A stretch of DNA of 12,470 nt from JANWYU01 sp964655485 (GTDB taxonomy: Bacteria; Bdellovibrionota; Bdellovibrionia; Bdellovibrionales; Bdellovibrionaceae): contig CAZZMS010000146.1 of assembly GCA_964655485.1 (NCBI GenBank), forward strand, positions 1-12,470, read 5' to 3'. Positions within the stretch are counted from its first letter, which is position 1, and each line of letters starts with the position of its first letter. This document shows positions 1-5,827 of this stretch, piece after piece. The notes below the pieces were generated by a model. That model had not been told where the DNA came from, made no database searches, and was given only the letters and a program-made list of their open reading frames with translations. The position numbers and the translations under genes are program-made.

Positions 1-352
1 GATTAGGTAACAAATACTGAACTCCCTGCTCCTCCATGAACTTCAATTCGTCCCGCTTTTTTTGCCATTCCTTAGCTCCGAGTGTTCCTAGCCTTTCCAC
101 CCAAGAGCTTTTGGGTAACAGTAAGCGGACCTCTCGCCAAAACTGCTCTGCCGGCATCCGTGGTGGGCAAAAGGTTAGCCATCCTGTGAGCAGGTCCCAT
201 TCGACCGCTGTCACATGAAAGCGCGAACGAGACAGAAAGGACAATAACAGGTAATCATAACGTGGCTCTCCCATGATGGGCCCTGAAGCGCTCTCCCCCG
301 AACCTGAGAACGCCAATTCCGCTGGGCAGGAAGACAAATCGTCAACAGGCAT
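1..352 (-). CDS. Partial CDS (5' part only), possibly DprA-like DNA processing protein
   Basis: Minus-strand reading frame of 117 codons that opens at ATG (350-352) and runs off the left edge without a stop. The start is well supported: an AGGAGG Shine-Dalgarno lies at 358-363, five bases from the ATG. The visible protein has a polar N-terminus (MPVDDLSSCPAEL), then a more hydrophobic stretch (YDYLLLSFLSRSRF), and ends with the basic/acidic helix AKEWQKKRDELKFMEEQGVQ followed by YLLPN. That last stretch resembles the segment before the Rossmann domain of DprA/Smf proteins (LxxLxxxGxxxLxxxDxxYP), which load RecA onto incoming single-stranded DNA. The diagnostic Rossmann domain would lie outside the window, so the name is a weak inference. 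Codon-level openness and the ribosome binding site make the gene itself likely. It is divergent from the transketolase-type operon. Confidence 0.6.
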   Translation of the reverse strand, partial: MPVDDLSSCPAELAFSGSGESASGPIMGEPRYDYLLLSFLSRSRFHVTAVEWDLLTGWLTFCPPRMPAEQFWREVRLLLPKSSWVERLGTLGAKEWQKKRDELKFMEEQGVQYLLPN

Positions 353-357
353 ATGGA

Positions 358-363
358 CCTCCT
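358..363 (-). promoter_or_regulatory. Strong Shine-Dalgarno for the left-edge gene
   Basis: AGGAGG on the minus strand, five bases upstream of the ATG at 352. It fixes the start of the partial gene. Confidence 0.75.
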
Positions 364-365
364 GA

Positions 366-379
366 TACTGAATTCAGTA
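366..379. promoter_or_regulatory. Perfect 14-bp palindrome, candidate operator
   Basis: TACTGAATTCAGTA is an exact inverted repeat with no spacer. It lies two bases upstream of the AGGAGG of the left-edge gene, in the 206-bp divergent intergenic region. This position suits a repressor operator or a small 5' UTR hairpin. No regulator is identified, and a chance palindrome cannot be excluded. Confidence 0.35.
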
Positions 380-510
380 ATCGCCTCGTTTCAAAAAATA
401 AGTCGTCAGCAAACTCGGCCCATGCCCAAAACCCCAAACTCCATAGATCCAGGGGGATAGGACCCGCAACACGGAAGGGTTAGTATTTTAGAAATAGACT
501 TGGAGGATAA

Positions 511-540
511 ATGAGCCATAAACTCAAAGGATATAAATAA
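511..540 (+). CDS. Putative 9-codon leader peptide ORF (MSHKLKGYK)
   Basis: ATG at 511 follows a GGAGG at 502-506 with four bases of spacing, the best ribosome binding site in this intergenic region. The frame stops at TAA (538-540) after nine codons. It is in the same frame as the transketolase-type gene that starts at 559, separated by two in-frame stops (538 and 553). The downstream gene has only a poor Shine-Dalgarno (GAG at 550-552), so translation of the leader could deliver ribosomes to it. Bases 522-553 form an imperfect hairpin that overlaps the end of this ORF. The peptide is not enriched in one amino acid, so classic amino-acid attenuation is not indicated. It may also be chance. 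Confidence 0.35.
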   Translation: MSHKLKGYK

Positions 541-553
541 ATCCCTTTTGAGT
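522..553 (+). promoter_or_regulatory. Imperfect hairpin between leader ORF and transketolase-type gene
   Basis: ACTCAAAGG (522-530) pairs with CCTTTTGAGT (544-553), giving nine base pairs with one bulged T and a loop of about 13 bases. The 3' arm contains the only purine-rich bases (GAG, 550-552) that could act as a ribosome binding site for the start at 559/562. The structure could therefore mask or expose that site. There is no following T-run, so it is not an intrinsic terminator. Confidence 0.35.
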
Positions 554-558
554 AACAC

Positions 559-1314
559 GTGATGAGCAACCAAGAAATAGAAGCCCTGTGGCGGCAAGTG
601 GTGAGTTTTCATCAAGAACGAAACCTGTCCCACCTTGGCTCAGTGGCCTCCTGTTTTGATATCCTCTACACTCTCGTTTTTCACGTTCTTTCCCCCCAAG
701 ACGAACTCATCTTGTCCAAAGGACATGCTATTTCCACTTTATACGTCATGCTAAAGTCTAAAGGCGAACTGAGCTCCCAGGAATTTCAGGCTGCTTGTCG
801 ACCAGAACAGATCCACACCCTCTCGGCTCACACGCCCTACGCGCCTACAGACTATAAGCATCCTTGGCTGCGTTGGGGGAGTGGCGCTTTAGGCTGCGGA
901 ATGTCTATTGCTTGTGGTTTAGCCCTAGCCGAAAAACTCAAACCACAAGGTCGAAGAGTTTACTGCTTGATAAGTGAAGGTGACTTAAATACCGGGCTGG
1001 CATATCAGGCTTTATCCTTCGCCTCACGTATGAAATTGGACGCTCTGACATTCATCTTCGACAACAATGGCTTTCAAGCCACAAGCCCGAGCGAGGAAGT
1101 ATTAAATCTTCCGGCTTTAGAAACTTGGCTTAAGCAACTGGACATCGAATGGCAACACGTCGATGGACACAACACGAAATTACTTCTTGAGGCTCTCGCT
1201 AAAAAGGTGACCAACCGAACGCAATGGATTTGGTGTAAGACGAATAAGGCTCACCGTTTAGATCACATGAATCCGCTAGCGGCTCACTACGCCAGTTCAA
1301 CATCATCCCTATGA
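559..1314 (+). CDS. Transketolase-like, N-terminal (TPP-binding) subunit
   Basis: First half of a split transketolase-type enzyme, which uses thiamine diphosphate to move two-carbon units between sugar phosphates. Visible landmarks are SKGHA (53-57), the GSGALGCGMSIACG loop (107-120), the cofactor segment SEGDLNTG (139-146) ending at DNN (168-170), and VDGHN (201-205). At about 250 residues it is slightly shorter than typical N-terminal halves (about 270-280). In the usual GDGE motif the aspartate is replaced by glutamate and the glutamate by aspartate (SEGD), which is unusual for a TPP/Mg site. GTG at 559 and ATG at 562 are both possible starts; neither has a strong ribosome binding site. 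The gene overlaps the C-terminal subunit by four bases (ATGA), implying coupled translation and a heteromeric enzyme. The neighbouring epimerase and glycosyltransferase suggest a role in making an unusual surface sugar rather than in central metabolism, but that is inference. Confidence 0.9.
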   Translation: MMSNQEIEALWRQVVSFHQERNLSHLGSVASCFDILYTLVFHVLSPQDELILSKGHAISTLYVMLKSKGELSSQEFQAACRPEQIHTLSAHTPYAPTDYKHPWLRWGSGALGCGMSIACGLALAEKLKPQGRRVYCLISEGDLNTGLAYQALSFASRMKLDALTFIFDNNGFQATSPSEEVLNLPALETWLKQLDIEWQHVDGHNTKLLLEALAKKVTNRTQWIWCKTNKAHRLDHMNPLAAHYASSTSSL

Positions 1315-2174
1315 TTTCACTAAAAGCTTATTTTTTCCGCTGGCTAGAGAAACGAATGGCACAAGAGCCCAACACTCTACTTTTTTCTTTGGATCTTGGT
1401 TACCCTGAAGTGGAGCACCTGCGTGCCGCATTCCCGCGGCAAGTCCTTTTCGCCGGGGTTACCGAGGACCATAGCGTGCTTACCGCCATAGCCCTCTGCG
1501 AGCAGGGGTTCGACGTCTACGTGTATGGAGTCGGGCGCTTTTTACTATGGCGAGCTGCCGAGGTTTTGAGTCTGTATCATCCCTACGCTAAACGACTCCG
1601 TCTCGTTGGCAATGGAGGGGGGTTAGGCTATGGAGTGATGGGCCCCTCTCATCACAACACCAGCGACTATGGATTACTCCACTTGATCAGCTCTCGCTCT
1701 TTCATCTGTTACCTCCCCCGCAGTGCTGAAGAGCTGACTAGGCAACTCGACCAGCACGCCCCCGAACGTATCGCCTATTTTCGTTTGATCAATCCTGAAC
1801 CCTATCAAACCTGTTTGGAGCCACAATTGAATGAAGCTTTAAGCTTATGGGGCCCCACTCACTCTCCCCTGATTTTTGTGCCGGGCCCTCTTATTCATAA
1901 TGTTTACAGGTCTTCGAATCCTTACCAATGGGCCTCTTTAGGGCAGTGGCCACTCCCCAGCGACAAACTCGAAACACTGCGAGACCGATGGCAACAAGCT
2001 ACTGAAGTTCAGATTTTTGAAGAACACATCCCCACCGGCAGTATTGGAGAGCAACTTAAGGGCTTAGGGTTTGATCACCACAAGCTCTTAAAAGCTACAT
2101 ATCTTCCTCCTCATCCTACACCGAGTGGAGCTCGTTCAACCCTGCTGCATCACTTAGGTTTTCAGCTCACATAA
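1311..2174 (+). CDS. Transketolase-like, C-terminal (pyrimidine-binding) subunit
   Basis: Second half of the split transketolase-type enzyme. The Pyr domain is recognisable by FAGVTEDHSVLTAIALCEQG (47-66), where Glu52 corresponds to the conserved glutamate that activates the TPP aminopyrimidine. It is followed by YGVGRFLLWRAAEVL (72-86) and the NGGGLGYGVMGPSHHNTSDY segment (101-120), whose histidines sit where substrate-binding histidines lie in transketolases and DXP synthase-type enzymes. A C-terminal transketolase domain follows (about 170-287). The length (287) is close to that of other stand-alone C-terminal halves (about 300). The start codon lies inside the end of the upstream gene (ATGA overlap), which strongly supports a two-subunit complex. 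The substrate is unknown. No terminator is evident after it; a 149-bp gap separates it from the next gene. Confidence 0.9.
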   Translation: MISLKAYFFRWLEKRMAQEPNTLLFSLDLGYPEVEHLRAAFPRQVLFAGVTEDHSVLTAIALCEQGFDVYVYGVGRFLLWRAAEVLSLYHPYAKRLRLVGNGGGLGYGVMGPSHHNTSDYGLLHLISSRSFICYLPRSAEELTRQLDQHAPERIAYFRLINPEPYQTCLEPQLNEALSLWGPTHSPLIFVPGPLIHNVYRSSNPYQWASLGQWPLPSDKLETLRDRWQQATEVQIFEEHIPTGSIGEQLKGLGFDHHKLLKATYLPPHPTPSGARSTLLHHLGFQLT

Positions 2175-2236
2175 TGCGAGGATGCCGGGTCCCTGAGTCG
2201 AAACGACAAAACAGAATGTAGCCACACTTTAGAGGA

Positions 2237-2256
2237 TCGAGTCACTTCGAGTAACT
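2237..2256. repeat. Tandem 10-bp direct repeat in the intergenic gap
   Basis: TCGAGTCACT is followed directly by TCGAGTAACT (one mismatch). It lies in the 149-bp gap between the transketolase-type pair and the epimerase-GT2 fusion, about 75 bp upstream of a TACAAT candidate -10. It could be a tandem protein-binding site. The short length makes chance plausible. Confidence 0.3.
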
Positions 2257-2311
2257 AGTCCCAATCTCCACGAGCCAGAGAGATTCCTATTCTCATTTCT
2301 CCACCTTAGGC

Positions 2312-2317
2312 TACAAT
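2312..2317 (+). promoter_or_regulatory. Candidate -10 element upstream of the epimerase-GT2 gene
   Basis: TACAAT matches the sigma70 -10 consensus at five of six bases and sits seven bases before the first possible GTG (2324). No convincing -35 is visible at the right distance. If real, transcription would begin at or near 2324, giving an almost leaderless message or a 21-base leader before the ATG at 2345. Confidence 0.25.
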
Positions 2318-2323
2318 AATTCC

Positions 2324-4225
2324 GTGTCAGTGAAAGACTCCCAAATGACAAACTGGTCCCTGATTATTCTTACCGGTGCTTACGGCTTTGTCGGAGCTTC
2401 AATCTTGCGTGAGCTGACAAAAAAAGGGTTCAAGGTTTTGGGCTTAGGGCGAAACTTGCACACCTCACCCATCCGTATCCCAACAGAATTGCGGCACCTC
2501 GTGCTAGATACGACTATACAACAGTTTTGTTCCCGGTATAAACCACCAAAGGGAGCAAAAATACTCCTCATTCATACAGCAAGCTATGGAGCCTACTCTT
2601 GGCAAACAGAACCAAATCATTTTTCTGAGGCCATAAGCGATACTCTCGCCATTTTGTCCTGGTGCACTAGGCATCAAGTACCCCTGATTCATCTGGGGAG
2701 CTCTTCGGAGTATGGACGAAAAATTGAGTATGCTAGCGAGACACATCCTAGCGATGAGTTCCTATCGCCCTATGATCTTTACAAATTCCAACAAACAGAG
2801 TGGTTACGATTTTATACGCAAAAACACAAGCTCGAAGCTTGTAACCTTCGGTTATTTAGTCTTTACGGCCCTTTAGAACATCCCCTTCGACTCGTGCCTC
2901 AGGCCATAAAAAGTCTGCTCACCAGCCAAGCCTTCAAGATCAGTAGGCAAATAGCAGAAAGAGATTTTGTACATATTGATGACTTCCTAGAGGCCCTATC
3001 ATTTTTTATTTCAGAATATCCCAAAGGCTTTGACGGAGAACCCATCAATATCTGCACCGGACAAGCCACAAAAATCTCATCCATAGCCGAATGGTTACAA
3101 AACTTAAATCCAAGGCTAGCTATAGAAAAAATAGATTCTCCGCTACGCCTCTGGGATCGTCCCGTGTGGTACGGGAATCCAACGAAGCTACTCAAGCTTC
3201 TTGGGGAGAGATGGAGACCACGATCTTTCTGGCAAGGTCTTCAAGAGACCTTAGCCTTTTATCAAAAGGCGGGGCAGCAAGCTCTGCTCGAAGAGTCTCA
3301 ATTTGCAGCATGGCCAAAACTCAGTGTGATTATTACCTGTTATAATCATGGACCAAGCTTAAAAGAATGGTTACCTGAGCTCAGACGGATATTATTGCCA
3401 TATCCCCTTATTTTTGAAATTTTAGTCATTGACGACTGTGATCCCTCGTTAAGCTACCAAAGCTTAATACCGCTACTCCCTTCCATCCCTGAACTTGTCA
3501 TTATACGCAATCAGCAAAACTTGGGCTCACAGGAAAGCTTACTACGAGGCATCAGACTCTCCACCGGACAGGCCTGCCTCACTATGGATGGAGATGGACA
3601 AGACCCAGTTTCAAGCGTAGGCCAAATGGTCCAAGCTTGGCTAGATGGCCACCAATATGTCCAGGCTCGCTCCTTGTTTCGCCAAGAATCTCTTATCATT
3701 CTGAGCTTGCGCCATGTTTTTTATTCTCTTTGGCGGATAAGCTCATGGCTACCGGTTACAGTTATGGGTGCTGACTTTTGTCTTGTGGATAAAAAACTTC
3801 TTCAGGATTTGATTCATCACCCGCCCTGCTACTTTAGTTGGCGAAGCTGGCGCTTATCTGAATTGGGGATACCTCAAAAAATCATAGACTATAACCGACC
3901 TCCCTCAACTCATACGCCGAGCTCAAACTCGCTATTTAAATTGTTACTATGGACTCTTCGCTTTTGGTCCAGCACGAAAAGTTTTATTCCACATTATTTG
4001 TGGTTTGTGAGCTTAGTAGCTTTGGGGATAACTGTAACTCCACAGAAATTTTACTTATTGATAATCACTTCGTCTTTGATACTGATTGTCGGCCTAAGCT
4101 TCATGTATTTTGAGTTTTTCCATCGCCAAAAAAGAAAACAACAAGATTATGAAAAATATGATTACGTGTCCACGCAGGGTGGAAGCGAAATAACACCTGT
4201 AGCCCCTACGAATGAGGCCTCATGA
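2324..4225 (+). CDS. Bifunctional NAD-dependent sugar epimerase/dehydratase - GT2 glycosyltransferase fusion
   Basis: One continuous 633-residue frame with two enzymes. Residues about 10-315 are an extended short-chain dehydrogenase/reductase: the Rossmann motif TGAYGFVGA (17-25), GSSSEYG (125-131), the catalytic pair Y150xxxK154, and RDFVHIDD (213-220), as in nucleotide-sugar epimerases and dehydratases. Residues about 331-550 are a GT-A family 2 glycosyltransferase: LSVIITCYNHG (333-343), VIDDCD (368-373) and DGDGQDP (422-428), which is like DPM-synthase/ArnC-type enzymes acting on polyprenyl phosphate. Two membrane helices follow (about 555-573 and 576-598), then a charged cytoplasmic tail. 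The likely role is to make a sugar nucleotide and pass the sugar to a lipid carrier at the inner membrane; donor and acceptor are unknown. GTG 2324 is the longest start, but ATG 2345 (residue 8) gives the more typical epimerase N-terminus and cannot be excluded; neither has a good ribosome binding site. The gene overlaps the methyltransferase by four bases (ATGA). Confidence 0.88.
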   Translation: MSVKDSQMTNWSLIILTGAYGFVGASILRELTKKGFKVLGLGRNLHTSPIRIPTELRHLVLDTTIQQFCSRYKPPKGAKILLIHTASYGAYSWQTEPNHFSEAISDTLAILSWCTRHQVPLIHLGSSSEYGRKIEYASETHPSDEFLSPYDLYKFQQTEWLRFYTQKHKLEACNLRLFSLYGPLEHPLRLVPQAIKSLLTSQAFKISRQIAERDFVHIDDFLEALSFFISEYPKGFDGEPINICTGQATKISSIAEWLQNLNPRLAIEKIDSPLRLWDRPVWYGNPTKLLKLLGERWRPRSFWQGLQETLAFYQKAGQQALLEESQFAAWPKLSVIITCYNHGPSLKEWLPELRRILLPYPLIFEILVIDDCDPSLSYQSLIPLLPSIPELVIIRNQQNLGSQESLLRGIRLSTGQACLTMDGDGQDPVSSVGQMVQAWLDGHQYVQARSLFRQESLIILSLRHVFYSLWRISSWLPVTVMGADFCLVDKKLLQDLIHHPPCYFSWRSWRLSELGIPQKIIDYNRPPSTHTPSSNSLFKLLLWTLRFWSSTKSFIPHYLWFVSLVALGITVTPQKFYLLIITSSLILIVGLSFMYFEFFHRQKRKQQDYEKYDYVSTQGGSEITPVAPTNEAS

Positions 4226-4938
4226 TTATTAGAGATGAGAATAATTACTCTCATATTTGGAATCACGCCATAAGACAAGATCGCAGAGTGAAACTTGTAG
4301 TGAGCATTTTAAAATCTTTTCTTTCGCCCCCTTTGAAATATCAGATCCTGGAACTTGGCGCAGGCCAGGGACTTCTAGGTCGTGCGCTCGCCCGAGAAGG
4401 ATTTTCGATCCATGCTGTGGAAAAATCCCCTGTGCTCTATAGCTGCTATTTAGCCACCCAGCCTTCAATCCATCTTAAGTGTTACCAGGATGAAGCCTTG
4501 AGTTTTTTGCAGGCAAACTTTGAAACTCCGTACCGCGCCATTGTGGGAATAGGCATTCTCCACCATATTTGGCATGATCCCTCATGGGCTAAAAAACTGT
4601 ATCAGGCCTCATCCGCAGATGGCATCATAGTCTTTTTGGAACCTAATCCTCATAATCCCATCGCTCGTTGGATTTTTAACACCAAATTCGGCAGATGTGT
4701 TTTTAAGTTGGATCCTCAAGAGAAGCTCAAAAGCATTCAGGATATTAAAGGTGAGCTTCTTAGCGCAGGATGGAAAAACCTTCAGATGATATTTCGTGAT
4801 TTGTATTATCCATTTATTCCTTCAACCCTTCAAAAACTGGTGGAGGGGATAGAAAGTATTTTGCCCTCCTTTTTGAGTAAATACCTAACTCAGTCTGTGT
4901 TGATTATTGCGACTAAATCCTCGAACGTCACAAATTGA
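4222..4938 (+). CDS. Class I SAM-dependent methyltransferase
   Basis: A 238-residue protein with a Rossmann-type SAM-binding site: ILELGAGQG (42-50), an acidic residue after the second strand (AVEKS, 65-69), the motif IV/post region VGIGILHHIWHDP (108-120), and IVFLEPNPHNPIARW further on. The LEPNPHNP signature is common in UbiG-like and glycan-locus methyltransferases. No signal peptide or clear membrane helix is seen, so it should be cytoplasmic. The start ATG lies in the ATGA overlap with the epimerase-GT2 fusion, and GAGG lies four bases upstream. Coupling to that gene suggests it methylates the sugar or lipid-linked glycan made by the operon, perhaps as a modification or cap. The substrate is not determinable. 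It is the last gene of the plus-strand cluster and converges on the minus-strand operon. Confidence 0.85.
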   Translation: MIIRDENNYSHIWNHAIRQDRRVKLVVSILKSFLSPPLKYQILELGAGQGLLGRALAREGFSIHAVEKSPVLYSCYLATQPSIHLKCYQDEALSFLQANFETPYRAIVGIGILHHIWHDPSWAKKLYQASSADGIIVFLEPNPHNPIARWIFNTKFGRCVFKLDPQEKLKSIQDIKGELLSAGWKNLQMIFRDLYYPFIPSTLQKLVEGIESILPSFLSKYLTQSVLIIATKSSNVTN

Positions 4939-5140
4939 TCCTGATGAAATCGCAGATACTGCGCTACAGACTTTGAAGTGCTACCACCTTAGGCTTTTTC
5001 TTTTCACCCAGAAGCCTTAAGCACCATGGATGACTAAGGAAGCAAACCCTTTGCAGCAGAGCTGTGGAGGACGTGCCCCGGGGCAAAAGCAAAAGCTTGA
5101 GGTGGTCAGAGACAATGAAAATAGAATTCATCAGGTTCAA
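4935..5140. repeat. 206-bp structured spacer bounded by a 14-bp inverted repeat
   Basis: TTGATCCTGATGAA (4935-4948) is matched in inverted orientation by TTCATCAGGTTCAA (5127-5140), with 13 of 14 bases complementary. The arms sit exactly at the stop codons of the two convergent genes. Between them are several hairpins: CGCAG-ATA-CTGCG (4951-4963), a nine-pair stem with one bulge (4988-5021), the palindrome GCCCCGGGGC (5075-5084) and AAGC-AAAA-GCTT. No open reading frame of note and no stem followed by a clean T-run is visible. It could be a MITE-like element or a structured 3' region. No target-site duplication is seen at the edges. Confidence 0.45.
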
Positions 5141-5827
5141 CTACGCACGCCCGTCGGTGAACTCCGCCCAAATCGTAAGGCCCAAATAAATATCTGGATT
5201 TCTTTTTGATTTAATATGCAACTCCGCTAAAGCTAATAGATATAAAATACCACCAAAAATGAAAAACAGGGGTGCCATAAGCATCTTTATATGCCACGAG
5301 GACCGAAAAAAACTCCAATTAACAAGCGATGAAAGAACAGAAAATAAGCCACCTCGCTTAATCATTTGGCGAACTGTAAAACCACTTTCTTCGAGCCAAG
5401 TCTTAAGAGCCTCCGGAGTGAAGCGATAGTAATCTTGGGGGGCGCCATGTTCACGAGCCAAAAAGGGGGTAGTCATTAGTAACATCGTTCCATTCTTTAG
5501 CTGACCCTGCCAATGTTTGAAAAGAACCCAGGGCTCTTTGATATGTTCAAAGACTTCAATGGCACAGATTAAATCCAGCTTTGACCAGGGCGGTGGCCTA
5601 TCTAGCCCAAGGGGTGGGTCGAAATCCCACTGACAATCAATCATGAGAGGAACTTCAAGTTTTCCTCGCCCACTGCCGAAATTAAGCACGAATGCCCAAT
5701 GGCGACTCATAAGTTCAGGGATCAAACGGTAACTGATTTGTCTTGAGCGGTAGTGGAGATCAAGTGTGTAGCGCAAGAGCACTGAAGAAAAAGAAACAAG
5801 GTCTTTGTAGTTGGAAGGTTGAATCAC
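5141..5827 (-). CDS. SAM-dependent methyltransferase with C-terminal membrane segment
   Basis: About 228 residues from the preferred GTG start at 5827. That start overlaps the stop of the upstream glycosyltransferase as GTGA and has GGAG five bases before it. A TTG at 5842 would add five residues but is less well placed. Visible motifs, numbered from GTG: FGSGRG (50-55; the usual preceding Asp is Asn), an AIEVFEHI post-motif (89-96), then TTPFLAREHG and DYYRFTPEALKTWLEESGF, typical of Methyltransf_11-like proteins in glycan loci. The spacing between motif I and the next acidic residue is short. A hydrophobic helix (about 182-203, MLMAPLFFIFGGILYLLALA) probably anchors it to the inner membrane. 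Coupled translation with the GT-C enzyme suggests it modifies the same glycan. It is the last gene of the minus-strand operon. Confidence 0.82.
   Translation of the reverse strand: MIQPSNYKDLVSFSSVLLRYTLDLHYRSRQISYRLIPELMSRHWAFVLNFGSGRGKLEVPLMIDCQWDFDPPLGLDRPPPWSKLDLICAIEVFEHIKEPWVLFKHWQGQLKNGTMLLMTTPFLAREHGAPQDYYRFTPEALKTWLEESGFTVRQMIKRGGLFSVLSSLVNWSFFRSSWHIKMLMAPLFFIFGGILYLLALAELHIKSKRNPDIYLGLTIWAEFTDGRA

Noticed and set aside
36..218. 60-codon plus-strand open frame at the left end
   Set aside because: It lies opposite the partial minus-strand gene that has a strong ribosome binding site.
406..633. 75-codon minus-strand open frame across the transketolase-type gene start
   Set aside because: It overlaps a well-supported gene and has no recognisable domain.
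2301..4995. A 12-bp direct repeat (CCACCTTAGGCT) at 2301-2312 and 4984-4995, both intergenic
   Set aside because: A 12-base exact match within 12 kb is expected by chance several times. The flanks do not match.
4951..5090. Hairpins after the plus-strand operon as an intrinsic terminator
   Set aside because: None of the stems is followed by a clean T-run in the right direction, so no terminator is claimed.
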